From: Rhizophagus clarus
Taxonomy: Eukaryota > Glomeromycota > Glomeromycetes > Glomerales > Glomeraceae
DNA: 64,000 nucleotides
Reading direction: 5' to 3'
Assembly: GCA_015698045.1 (NCBI GenBank)
Contig: BLAL01000058.1
Location: forward strand, 1,366,501 to 1,430,500
The notes beneath the pieces were generated by a model. The model did not search any database and was not told the DNA's origin. It was given only the letters and a program-made list of their open reading frames with translations. Position numbers and translations under genes: made by a program. Below are positions 1 through 11,640 of this stretch, one piece after another (the first letter of the stretch is position 1; each line of letters starts with the position of its first letter).

Positions 1-359
1 CGTGTGCCGTGTGTATGTGAAATATCAATTCTTCTAGCATTAGATTTTGTTAAGAGTATAAAATTATAATAGGTTACTTTGAATTATTCCCATATAGCTA
101 AATAAATCCAAACTATATTTTATTATGTAAATTTTTATTAAAAGCGAATTTAAACCTCTAAAGTACAAAAACGTATTAAATCCTAAAAATATATCCTTTA
201 AGAAAAAAAGGAAACGAATTAAGTCTTATGTTGATGAAAAATAGGCTTAAAAGCACTTTCTTAACAAAAATTTTATTATATTATACAAATAATAATACTA
301 CATTTGGATATTATAATATTTGCTTTTCAAATTTTATAACATTTTTCATTGAAAAAATC
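1..359. other. A+T-rich flank, no gene seen
   Basis: This stretch lies downstream of the bromodomain-nuclease gene on the minus strand. It is A+T-rich with short poly-A and poly-T runs. The only open frame (228-413, plus) is low-complexity and overlaps the 3' end of that gene, so I do not treat it as coding. It probably holds the 3' UTR and intergenic DNA. Confidence 0.6.
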
Positions 360-2494
360 TTAAACTTTAATATATGTATAATTAGATATTACTTCTTCAA
401 CAGGTCTCCATAAAATTCGACGGAAACCAATTACTAAAATGACATATCCTTTCAGTATATTAGAGTCAGATTTAGTTATTTTGATACGTTCATCATATAC
501 TCCTGAACTGGAATAATCAACAGCTTTTCCTTTTGAAATTATATTTATATATGATTCCAATTGATCTATTCCATTATTTAATACTTCACCTATAGTTGTT
601 TGATTTGTTGTTTTATGTTCTTTAGACCAATATGTATATGGTCTTTTTAATAAAAACTCTTCATTTTCCTTTTCAAGAATCTTATCTAAGTTTTCTAACT
701 CATTTGCACCAAATTTAGTATTTTGATTTCTTATTAAACCAACTAATGAAATATATTTTAATTCTAAACTAATATAATTATCCCCTGTTCCTTTTAGAAT
801 AAAAATATCTAAATAACCAAAACGACCTGATCCTTTTGGCTTTTTCCCATCCATTACTAATGAAAGTTCTGGAATACGATATTTTAATGGCAAAAGACTT
901 TCAACAATTGCTTGAAGCATAGATTCATTTGCTGAAGATAAAGACATCCGTGATCTTGTTGATAGGAAGGTTTTTAAAATCTCAATAAAAGGCATAATAT
1001 TATCTATAACAAGATTTTCATATGCTGAGGCAATAATAGGAAGTGTATCATTAATAATATGATGATTTACATTATTTTCATATTCCTCTAAAATTTGGTT
1101 TTGTTTCTTTTGAAATTCTAATAGAAATTAAATTATTAATTATATATATTATTAATAGGATATTGCTTATAATAAAAAAAATTAATAACTTACTAGTAAA
1201 TGAATTATTAGTATCAGCATCATTATCTCTTACTCTTTTCAATTCTCCCTTTCTCCTAGTTTGAAAAATAAGTTTTTCATTCCATTTTTTATTGAAAACA
1301 GATTCTAATGCTTCGCCTGAACAATATACTTCACTTTTAGCATCATTATATGTGTAACAATTACGAAATATTAAACGAATGTCATTTTCAAATTCTTCCA
1401 AATTTGTATATTGATCATTCTCTAATTTTGAATTTACAGTGAATAAATCCATTGGATGTTTTATGGCTTTGTCTATAATATCTTTTTCATTATATTTATA
1501 AAATAAATAAGCATAAGGATTATTTTCAAGTTTATGAAAAATATCATAACAGAAGTTAATAAGCTTATTTGATTGTAAAGTGTTGGAAAAATTTTCAACA
1601 GAAGTCTTAACTGTTTTTTTTGGTAAGGATGCAACAGTTAAATTTTGTTCTATTATTTCTTTTGAAAGAGATGTAACAGTAGTAATCATAGCAGACTGAT
1701 CTTTAGAAGTTTTTTTTGGAAAAGATGTAACAACAGGCATTAAATTTTCTTTTTCATATTCTTCAACTTGATTTTCTTTTTCTTTCTTTTTATGTTTTTT
1801 AATAATTTCTTGATTTTTATTTTCATATTCTTTAGTAGTAGTTTCTTGGTTTTTTTTACACTTTTGATTTTTTTCCTCACATTCTTTAATAACTTTTTGC
1901 CAAAATATTTGCAATTCTTTTTTACGTTGTAAATGTTCTGTGATTATCTGTTAAGAGAAAGAATATGTTAATAGTGTGTCAAATTTTTTATTTAGTGGCA
2001 AAGAAGGTACATAGCCAATTCCTCCTCCAGAATTAGCAGACTTTAACCAACAACAAAGTTAGGGCGCCTGAACTGAGAGCCTGGAGTGGTTACCAGGTGA
2101 ACGAATCCAGTAATTCTCACTAAGTGACCACGGTGAGTATTAGGAGTTACCCTAAACTTTGCAAAATAAAAAAATACACACCTTTTTCCTTACTGTAATA
2201 AAAGTATTTGGTTCTAATAGTTCTTTGGCATTATCAAAAAAACGATTATACCAGGCAGCATCAATGCTTTGCCATTTAGCCAATGTTAATGAAGAATCAC
2301 TAATTAGAGAATTAACAATTGTATCTTGACTATAATCTAAAAATCCACGGTAAGACCAATTTCTTTGCTCACTTAAATAAGAAACAAGGGCTAAATAAAA
2401 GCCAAATGGTTAATTAATGATGAGTTCTTGTTAGATGCTATTATAATATTTTCTTACCCTTATATCCGATATAGTTATTAGTTGTTGCACTCAT
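360..2494 (-). CDS. Bromodomain / PD-(D/E)XK nuclease-domain fusion protein, four exons
   Basis: I join four exons on the minus strand: 2494-2458, 2390-2182, 1947-1194 and 1117-360. All introns are GT-AG with compatible phases (1, 0, 1), giving 585 residues. Residues 1-82 are unique. A Lys/Glu/Gln-rich, probably coiled stretch follows. Residues about 210-305 are a bromodomain, with the PMDL motif and the NCYTYND segment holding the Asn that normally binds acetyl-lysine. Residues about 375-585 read as a PD-(D/E)XK nuclease fold of the DUF1703 type, with Asp437 in GYLDIFIL and Glu452-x-Lys454 in LELKY. Known family roles suggest chromatin reading coupled to DNA cleavage or a decayed nuclease fold; this is inference. 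Read without splicing the two domains look like separate genes, but the donor at 1193 (GTAAGT) and acceptor ending at 1118 fuse them in frame. A damaged inverted copy of the 5' part lies near 62 kb. Confidence 0.75.
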
Positions 2495-3108
2495 GATTAA
2501 ATTAGTTATTTATAAAAAAGAATAATTTGCTGATTTATTTTTTAATACTTAAAAATAAATACAGAATTAAAAATAAATACAAGATTTTTCAAGAATAAGT
2601 ACAGAAGTAAAAGAATTTAGGAATTTTTAAATATTAAAAAATGATATGACTTGATCAGACACATAATGCGCAAAAATTAAATAAAATAGCTCAGCTTTTG
2701 TCAATCAAACCCAGTATTGCAAAAAATGATAAACTGAATGTAAGAATAAATAGACATTGCACAAATAATAGTGTTATTTACACATTTTTTTTAGAACAGA
2801 CTAACATAAGTATCATAATGAAATTTTATGTATATAAAATGCAATATATCTAATAAAAATGGATACATCATGTATAACAGATGATACATTACATGCAACA
2901 TTGTATAAGTATTATTGTAATTTACATATTTTTTTCCAGGACTGACTAACAGTATAAATTAATTAATCTTTATGAATACTAAATTGTTGTTCAAATTTTA
3001 TTTAAATCATAGATAAGGATAACCATTGTGACGAATTAATTGTGAGTTATATTTTCGTAGATCTGATAAAAAATAGTATGCTAGATGACGCATTATTATT
3101 GTAAAATT
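1320..3108. repeat. Left arm of a 1.79-kb inverted duplication
   Basis: This segment reappears in reverse complement at 61298-63085 with only scattered substitutions and small indels. The left arm carries the first three exons (up to the middle of the bromodomain) and about 600 bp upstream of the start codon. Homology stops inside the bromodomain at about 1320 and in non-coding DNA at about 3108. Both arms are close to the same length (about 1789 and 1788 bp). No terminal repeats or target duplication are obvious, so I call it a segmental duplication rather than a transposon. Confidence 0.85.
2039..2160. repeat. G+C-richer block inside intron 2
   Basis: Within intron 2 of the bromodomain gene lies a block clearly richer in G and C than its surroundings. 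It starts near GTTAGGGCGCC and ends near GTTACCCTAAAC, which are weakly inverted relative to each other. It contains an imperfect palindrome around TGACCACGGTGAG. The same block sits in the corresponding intron of the inverted copy (about 62238-62345), so it was in place before the duplication. It could be a small inserted element; its class is unknown. Confidence 0.4.
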
Positions 3109-3712
3109 ATAGGTAGACAAGTTGTTATTATCTCTTCTTGCGGGTAACGAAGTCCAAGGACTACTGGAGCTTTCAGGAGTAAGGTGCCACGACCTGTAGG
3201 CCAAGAAGTAGACACAAAATTTGCTTTGGCAGGCGTGATGGTTGTATTACTATTGTTGCGGCAATATAACATGTGACTAAGAAGGATCATTAAGTCACAT
3301 GATTGCGGATCAATGTTTCAAATGTTAAATATGTTAAACATATGCAATATGTGCAATATGTGCAATATGTTTAATTTGTTAAATATGTTAAATATGTTAA
3401 ATATTTTTAGTGTAGTTTTAGTAGTTATAAAAACGCGTATATTCATCCTGTTGTAAAAAGTTAACCAGATAGCATTTTTTACGGATTAATAAAAATTGGT
3501 TTATTAATAGAAAGTTATCTCGTTGATTGATTGTATTCTGACATTTTTTGTATTTTTAATTTGTGTTGTAAATCGTGATAGATTTACGGTTATATTTTTT
3601 TTGTTGGTTTTTTGTGTAACCTTCGCAGATTTTGTTATAAGTGAATTATTCGTTATTTAATTATTATCTTTTATTCATCTTTATTTACATTTAATTATAA
3701 ACATTCCTTCTG
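2495..3712. other. Intergenic region: promoter side of bromodomain gene, short tandem repeats
   Basis: From 2495 to 3108 this is the upstream flank shared with the inverted copy. From about 3120 to 3290 there is a somewhat G+C-richer stretch with short open frames on the minus strand that I cannot connect to any family. At about 3318-3412 lie short tandem repeats of GCAATATGT and TTAAATATG units. The rest is plain A+T-rich sequence. Confidence 0.5.
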
Positions 3713-4713
3713 CTACCACCACCATACATACCGCTTATCCCTTATAAGCACCCAAAGAACTGGCATAACACTATCATGACTATTTCGACGGTTGGTATGC
3801 CTATCAGGCGGAGGTGTAACCGGACTATGGATACGATGTAAAAATACATCAGGTGAAGCCAATAAAGCAGAATCTTTTCTAGAAATAATAAAATCTCGTT
3901 TGTTGTCCTGATGATCAGGAGTGATATCAACGACGGATCGTTCTTCCGGGTATTTCATAATCGTATCTATATGAGAAATAACTTCCTTATAATGTTTAAT
4001 CTTGGCGAGCGCTAAACTTTCGCGCCAGTAACGATCTTGGAGGTAATGAAGGTTTAAGTTGAGATTATGACGGGATTTATAATATTCAATCGCGTCCCCA
4101 GAAAAATTAGGCGGTAAAGGAGGAAGCTTGATTTTGCGTTTGTATCTTCGGCGTGCGTTTTTAACCTTCGTTCGTAGACGTTTAATGGCTGTCCGGTTCG
4201 TAACAGAAAAATTAAATGTTCCCGGAACGGGAGCATGTGGCGGTTGTTTCGTTCTTGGACAATGATGAAGCTGTTTTAATACGATACCTGGTTTGTTCTT
4301 TTCCTTATCGTTCATCTCATATAACATGAACGGTTTCTTGATTGCACTATCAGCATTTTGTTTTAAAATTACGGTGCTCAAACGCTTGAAGCGTTGAATT
4401 TGTTGAGGAGATCTAATAATATCGAACTTTAAAGATTTATATAATTTGAAATATGGCCATCGTTTGTAATTAACTGTATAGTGACGAAAGGCATATGGAG
4501 CACCCTTGAATGACTTGATGATAACGTCATATGAAATTCCTAAACGATTTGAATGTATATGTTTGACTTCTCCGGTTTGAGCACGACGTTTTAATTCATC
4601 GGCATAGTATTTCTGATCTTTAGGTACAGTACATAATGATTATAACGATGACAAGCGTTGATTTCATTAATATGTTCGCCACATCGCCATCGCTTTTGAG
4701 ACAATCTTCCCAT
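3713..4713 (-). pseudogene. Unidentified basic protein gene with one apparent frameshift
   Basis: An open frame of 222 codons (3713-4381) continues upstream without a stop to about 4625. A different frame then runs from an ATG at 4713 to about 4635, so the two can be joined only by a shift near 4630. The upstream part begins MGRLSQKRWRCGEHI and the downstream part has segments such as FKGAPYAFRHYTVNY. The product is rich in Lys and Arg in its middle (RTKVKNARRRYKRKIK). I do not recognise the family. Base composition is noticeably less A+T-rich than the flanks, which fits real coding sequence. It could be a recently broken gene, an unrecognised very short intron, or an assembly error. The three tryptophans at the end are encoded by a CCA repeat on the plus strand and may be fortuitous. 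Confidence 0.45.
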
Positions 4714-5755
4714 AAAAATTTCACTATCATGTGACTTGTGTGGCGCGATCAGCCTTACTAATTTATTTGTTTATTGCTGACCGTTGCAATAAAATTCTCT
4801 CTCTTCCCAGTCTCTCTCCCCTCTTGTCATCATATTATAATGTTTTTTAAAGTCTATTAAACAATAACAAATTAAATACTTCCGAAAAGCTTGAGTGTAG
4901 AAAGTAATTATAAAACTATAACCAATTTTTATTTACAAATAAACGCGTTTTTTAGAGATTTTGCCATACAAATTTGAATATTTTAGTTAATCAAAACGAG
5001 GCGTGGGTAACTAAAGAGAATTATTTAACAAATATGGAAACACTTGTATATATTAGTTTTTTTATTAATATTGTTTAAATATTTGTGAAAATATAGATGT
5101 TTTTAAGAAATACATTTGTTTTTATTTTTATAGCGTGATTTAAGGATTTTGGTTAAACGAAATAGATTTAGGTATCTTAAACAAAGTTGTTCAGCAGGTA
5201 TGAAAATACCTGAATATTATTTTATTGTAATAAAATAACTTTAATATTTGCAAGAATAGAGTAATTGGTATTTTTTTACAATAATGTATTTGAAAATTAT
5301 TTTTCTTATTAAATTCAATGAACAAATTAAACAAATAAATAAACATTATTTTTAAAGTGTAAGAGAAGTTATTTTTTAAATATTTATTATAAAGAGAAAT
5401 AATAAATAATTTTGTTTTATGATAACATCAAAATTATTTCTGCTCCGCTAATTTTTGTTTTTTTTTCTAAGGCAAATATTACATGCGATACTGATGAGCC
5501 AATCAAAATTCAAACGCCACAAAAAATCACATGATAGTGAATTTTTTATGGTGATGCTGGGTAGTTTTTGAGACATGACAAATGTGGCTGGGAGAAAGCA
5601 AGTGGCGCCATTGCCACCACACTGTAAGTGAAATCCAAGATAAATTACATGATTGCTGAAGGCAAAAAAGATATAAGTTTTTGTATGATGATCATTATTA
5701 CTTTTGTCTGAGTCCATCCTTTATTTGATAGAACATGACTTTTCCTTAAGAAGTA
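4714..5755. other. Intergenic, A+T-rich
   Basis: The first 150 bases are richer in C and T on the plus strand and could be the promoter side of the gene ending at 4713. The remainder is A+T-rich. A minus-strand frame of 89 codons at 5448-5717 has no recognisable domain and I do not support it. The stretch ends at the left terminus of the DNA transposon. Confidence 0.5.
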
Positions 5756-5939
5756 CTAGGGCTCTGATTGGTTTCGGTAATTACCGATCGGTTTCAGTAT
5801 TGGAGTAATTTCAGTTTTTACAGTTGACTGAACCAAAACTTTCAGTAATTTACCAATCGGTTTCAGTAACTGCGGTTTCAGTACCAGTTTTGCGATTTAC
5901 CAAACTGAATTACCAAATCGATTTAACTAAATAATATAA

Positions 5940-6345
5940 TAAAAAAACATTGTGAAACATTTTTTATTAGAAACGTTGCGAAACATTAATTGGATAAAAA
6001 AAATCGTTCGCAACAGTTTTTTGTCAATATAATTACAAACCGTTGCGAAAAGTTTTTGTTAGTTAATTTTAATAAAAAAAACGTTTCGTAATGTTTTTTT
6101 TATCACTTTAATAAAAACGTTGCGCAACATTTTTATTAGCTAATTTTAATAAAAAAACGTTTTACAACATTTTTTTTGTTGCTTTAATTAAAAAATATTG
6201 CAAAATGCTTTTTATCAATTAATTTAATAAAAAAAATACGTTGTGAAACATTTGAGTTAATTTTAATAAAAAAAACATTTTGCTACATTTTTTTTTGTTG
6301 CTTTAGTTAAAAAACATTGCAAAATGTTTTTTATCAGTTAAGTCG
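5940..6345. repeat. Left subterminal palindromic repeat array
   Basis: Repeated units alternate A-rich and T-rich runs around a core close to GTTGCGAAAC or its complement GTTTCGCAAC, spaced about 35-60 bp. Roughly ten cores can be counted. Opposing cores can pair, so the strand could fold into repeated hairpins. Such arrays commonly serve as transposase binding sites. Confidence 0.7.
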
Positions 6346-6710
6346 TGATCCGTGAAAGATCGACACAAAATTACTATTAAGTTTTGGGGTAAAAATTTGC
6401 CGATCAATTATTAAATTATAATAATTGCTAACAATAGCAATAAGATAAAAATTACGAAAACATTTCACTGCTCTGCCAAATCACATGACAAATTGCGTAA
6501 ACAATGTAAGAATATGGTTTGACAAACAAAAGTCATTTTACCGACTTGACAAAACCAACTTTTCTTGTAGCAGCTGTAGATTTCGGAGATACATACATAT
6601 ATAATATACTAATTTCACTCTTTAAAACAGTTTTCATTTTATGAATTTTTAAACTTTTATTGAACATTATTTATATTTCACTCTTTATAAAAACTTGCTA
6701 CAAGTGTTTA

Positions 6711-9700
6711 TTATGAATTTTTGGAGTCCATATTTTCTTCTAAAGAACGTAATGCCATGGCTTCTTTCCATTTGCGAGAAAAAGTTGAAATCCAGTTTGT
6801 TATTGTAGATACTTTAGGTACGTCATTTTCTTCAATTTCACCAAGTTCTACACGCTTCAACAGTTCTTCATACATCTGTTGTGCATTTAATTTTTGACGA
6901 GGATTTGCTGTTCCAGTATGGAACATTGATTCTAAGAGATTCTTTACTTGCAGAGTTATTCTTTTTACTGGCTCATGCTGACGAGTTTTTTCATTTTCCT
7001 TTAGAGCCCATCCATTGGTAAATATCTGTTGACTATTCAAAAAAAAAATAATTAGTATATCTAATAAATAAAAATGTGAGTGATATTATTTGTACCTTTT
7101 AGTTTCTGGTAATCCATTATTTACAATATTTCCCATATTAACAAGTGTTTGGTTCTATAAATAATTGGATTGATTTATAATCAAAGAATTTATATAATAA
7201 AAATTCTAGAAATGAATATCACCTACCAATTCACCCTGTATTGGATCGCGTTTGTCTAACAAGCAAATATGTTACTTTTATTAGAAATAAATATAGCAAA
7301 CAGGTAAACTTACTTTCTTTATTTAAGATTGTCATGGTCCATTGTTTAATACATTGTGTATGGGGTGTAAAAATAGGATTTGGTTTTTCAATTTTTTGTT
7401 TTTTAACAATCTTTTCTATTTTTTCAGGTGACCATTCTTTCCATTCTCCAATTCCTGGTAGTGCACGTGCATTAATATAATCAACTTTTTCTTCATCGGT
7501 GGGCCAAGTCCATTCTTGAAGGTTGGATATCCCCGTAATAGTCCCTAATTTTGCTTTATCTAAAGGGAATAATAAATGTGATTTAGCGTGCTAAATAGAG
7601 TTTTATTTTACCGTTATTTCTATTAGGATTCAAGTTAGCAACTCGAACATCTGCTATATCTTTTACTGCTGATTCAATATCATCTTCACAATCAACATCA
7701 TACCCGAGTTTTATGTATCTTTTTATTGCTTGCGAAACCTTATTATCAATAAATTGACCAATCAGTATTATCTTTGACTTTTAATGTGATAATATAGTTG
7801 AATGCACCTGCGCATGATGTGAATCAATTGCAGTTTTGGCCTCTCCTGCTTCAAGAAAGATCCACTTGCGAGGTATTATATTATACCACTCTTTCCAATG
7901 TCCAATAATCAACATTAATTCTGAACAGTGGTAATGCATTCCATTATCAGACATTATTGTTATCCATTTAGGCTTTGGATTCATTGTTTCAATTACAGTG
8001 TGGAGAGAAGATGCGGTAAACCATGCATCTTGGCGTGTATCATTGGACCAATGATCAAATATTTGAATATCAAGTTGATTTTGTTCCATATTTTTGGTAT
8101 ATACAAGTATAGAATGAAAACTCCAACCACGTTTTCCAAAGAATTCTGTTTTAGTTTTCCGTGAACTTTGAGGTAGTATTCTCATTTTGTAATCTACAAT
8201 CATTACAGCACCTTCACCATCTAATTCCTCTAAATTTGTTCGTACATGAATATTCAAGTATGTTTTTCAAGCATGATGTGCCATCCATGCTATAAGTTTT
8301 TGCTGATATTCATCAAGAACTTCAAAATATTCTTCACTTGTTACTGCTTTTAATTCTTGAAAAAAACTGAAAAGACTTTCACATTTTGAACAGGTAACCG
8401 GATGATTAAGATTACAATCTCCAAAAGCATGCCGTATACAGTGACTAATACAGGAATTATGAACTGCAATACCAGTTGCAGTAACTTCCAGTTCTTTTGG
8501 ATATTCTCGACGTATGTATCATCGCAATTCTTGTGATTTTGTTAATAAATGTTTCTAATAAAATCAAATTCACATTAGATTTTATATTCTACACTTGCTA
8601 ATATTAATAAACTTTATTTTTTACCTTTAGAGATTCATCTGTGACATGGGCAGAAATTATTACCCCAATATTTCCAAAAACTATATAACTACAGTCATTA
8701 CAAGTGGAACATAAGCCACCTAAATTTTCTCGATACACATATTGACCACCTTTAAGACATATCATAAAAGATGTATGATGCATACCATTAGGATACTCTT
8801 TTGTAAATCTTTCCCATAATGCTTTTTTAGTATCTTGTAAGTATTTGATTGGTTTTCCTGTTTTGGCATCAGTTTTATATGAACTCATATTGACAAATTC
8901 TTTATCATTTAAAAATGTGTCAATTTGTTCAAGCATTTCAGGTGTAAATCTTTGTTGGCGAATTATTGGTTTTACAAGTGGAGGAGCTCCATAACCATTA
9001 ATACGTGCATATTTGTGAAACTCCGCAATAGTATGTGAACCAACCTGTATTTGATTATTGTATAAGATTTGCCAATTATTATATCAGTAATATTTTTTGC
9101 AAAATTTTCATTGTTTTTTTTTGTATTTAGTTTATTTACATAAAGTTTATTTATATAATTTTTAAAAATTATAAAGATTTCATAAAAAAAGCAAATATTA
9201 CATTCAAATTTTGTTTTAATTCATCGTAGGTGAATTCATTGAAAATTATAGAAAGTATGCATCATTTTCCATTAGGAGTTTTTTTATTGTTGGCAAGTGC
9301 ACGTTCAAAACACATCCAAAATGTATGTGTTGTATTTGATATACTTTTTGGAGTACTAGTAAGGAAACCACTTCGATATAAAGTAGCAAATGCTACTTTA
9401 TCTGCTTCTCCATTTGGTGATTTTGTCCATAATTGACGCTAATGTAATAATATTTCATTTTAATATTTATATAGAAGACAACAAAAAAAAATATCATATT
9501 TACTAACCTGCGATTCTTCATGTGTCCAAGAAGTTATATTTGTTGCACCAACTGCTTTTAGCATAGTTTGCCATGCACTTAATTCATGTTTGCTAAATTC
9601 ATATCCTTTTGGGTATATAGCATGCAAGGCAGGTTCAAATTCAATTATTGAATTTTTAGATTCAGCCCAGTTTGTAAAAAAATATTTCCAATTGGCATTT

Positions 9701-10497
9701 GCCAGAGTTCTTCTTTTTACGTAATAATCAAATAACTGTTCTAGAATATATTCATTATTCCAGTCATTAAGAGTACATTTGGGTATTTGATACTGTTGAA
9801 TTAGATTTTTTGTAATCGGATTATCAAGACCAAAAAGTTTTGCACCAGTAAATTTTTTTAGTTGTCCTGTTTTTTTCCACACCTTATCTGGTATTGCACC
9901 TATAAATTGTTTTATTAATGTGGATTCGCAGTAAATTTTAACAATACATTTTTTTTCTTCAATTCGTGATACATAAATTAATTGCTTTCTTTCATATGAA
10001 TGAAGAAGGGATGATTGAAAACCTGAACCCGCATAACCCCATTTTTTACGTGAAGATGTCCCAATACCATAAATAAAAACTCTACAATTTTCTACATTTA
10101 TACTAACGGGAATATATTGAATATTTTTTTTTAAAGTTTCAAGAATATTTTTATCATTCCAACCCATTACTTGATATCCTGAATAGCGTGTTGAAGTATT
10201 GAAACAATCTTTATAAACTGTAGAAATAGCCTTTGTAGGACTTGACTCTGTAACAACATGTAAACCGCTTTAACAACAATATATTGGCATTAATTTGTTA
10301 CTGCCAGAACCAGTTTGTATTGTTAAAACAAAATCTACTTCATTAAGTAGAACTTTAGTCTATTGCCCCAGTCTAATCAGAAATAAAGTTTTGTTTTCAT
10401 TTGAAATTATCCACCAATAAAAAGAATAAGGTCCATAGTGAAGTTCAGGTACTATAGAACCTGGATTTATTAAAATAACACGTAAATTTTGAGTCAT
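6711..10497 (-). pseudogene. Broken DDE-type transposase gene
   Basis: The gene starts at an ATG at 10497 (MTQNLRVILINPGS) and reads leftwards through several exons to about 6711. Two in-frame stops interrupt the first exon before the 235-codon frame at 10167-9460, and further stops or shifts occur near 9250, 8530 and 8258. Coding fragments remain clear: KLFGLDNPITKNLIQQY (N-terminal region), RQLWTKSPNGEADK, a Cys-rich CNLNHPVTCSKCESL segment, the catalytic region with VDYKMRILPQSS, IMSDNGMHYH and FLEAGEAKTAIDSHHAQ, and the C-terminal tail ending at 6711. The Asp, Asp and Glu of these three motifs are candidates for a DDE triad. Two of the interruptions are consistent with C-to-T changes (for example CGA to TGA). 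From memory, closely similar proteins are frequent in Rhizophagus; a search would settle the superfamily. Confidence 0.7.
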
Positions 10498-10619
10498 TTT
10501 GACAGCTGTTAAAGGTTGTCAACAAGAGATTTAAGTTTATTATAGCTGGTTGTTATGTATCTTATCCCCAAATTTACTATACATGACTCATATGATCTGA
10601 TACTGATCATTCGCGAATC

Positions 10620-11640
10620 ACAACTTAATTTAATAAAAAAAAATGTTTTGCTACGTTTTTTTTGTCTCTATAATAAAAACATTGCGAAACATTTTTATGA
10701 GTTAATTTTAATAAAAAAAACATTTTGCAATATTTTTTTTTGTTGCTTTAATTAAAAATGTTGTGAAACGTTTTTTTTTGTTACTTTAATTAAAAAATGT
10801 TGCGAACCATTTTTTAACAGTTAGTTTAATAAAAAAAACATTTCACAACATTTTTTTTTGTTATTTTAATTAAAAAATGTTGTGAAATGTTTTTTATCAG
10901 TTAATTTAATAAAAAAAACGTTTTGCTACATTTTTTTGTCTCTATAATAAAAACGTTGTGAAACATTTTTATGAGCTAATTTTAATAAAAAAAACATTTC
11001 ACAACATTTTTTTTTGTTGCTTTAATTAAAAAATGTTGCAAAACGTTTTTTAACAGTTAGTTTAATAAAAAAACATTTTGCTACGTTTTTTTGTCTCTAT
11101 AATAAAAATGTTGCGAAACATTTTTTATCAGTTAATTTAATAAAAAAACCATTTCGCTACATTTTTTTTTGTCTCTATAATTAAAAAACATAGCGAAACA
11201 TTTTTATTAGTTGATTTAATAAAAAAAATGTTTCGCAACATTTTTTTGTTACTTTAATAAAAACGTTGCAAAACATTTTTATGAGTTAATTTAATAAAAA
11301 AAACATTTTACACCGTTTTTTTGTCATTTTAATTAAAAATGTTGCAAAACGTTTTTATTAGTTAATTTAATAAAAAAAATGATTCGCAACTTTATTTTTT
11401 GACACTTCAAATAAAAAACGTTGCAAAACATTTTTATCAGTTAATATAAAAAAATAAGTTTCACAACGTTTTATTTGTCACTTTAATAGAAAACATTATG
11501 AAATGTTTTTTATCAATTAATTTAATTTAAAAAAAACGTTTTGCAACATTTTTAATTAAAGTGATAAAAAAACATTGTGAAACATTTTTATAGATAATAA
11601 TTTGATTTGGTAAAAAAAATACCAAAATAGTTTCGCGATA
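10620..11640. repeat. Right subterminal palindromic repeat array
   Basis: This is the longer counterpart of the left array. About twenty-five cores resembling AACGTTTTGCAACATT or its complement recur, separated by A-runs and T-runs and by phrases such as TTAGTTTAATAAA and TTGTCTCTATAATAAA. Adjacent cores are in opposite orientation, so each pair can form a hairpin. Confidence 0.75.

Noticed and set aside
1078-1194. Apparent C-terminal membrane helix of the bromodomain ORF (LLIFFIISNILLIIYIINN)
   Set aside because: This is translated intron 3; the GTAAGT donor and TTCTATTAG acceptor remove it and restore a continuous frame with the nuclease domain.
2039-2160. tRNA-derived SINE with A and B boxes in the intronic block
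   Set aside because: AGCCTGGAGTGGTTA and GGTGAACGAATCC are only approximate box A and B matches and stand too close together.
3007-3290. Two short minus-strand ORFs with a G+C-richer phrase
   Set aside because: They overlap one another in different frames, the first extends into the duplicated flank that is non-coding in the other arm, and I recognise no domain.
5448-5717. 89-codon minus-strand ORF beginning MDSDKSNNDHH
   Set aside because: No domain, no supporting signal, and it lies just outside a transposon end; length is within chance for this region.
7241-8164. Plus-strand ORFs at 7241-7480 and 7928-8164
   Set aside because: They are antisense to clear transposase coding segments on the minus strand.
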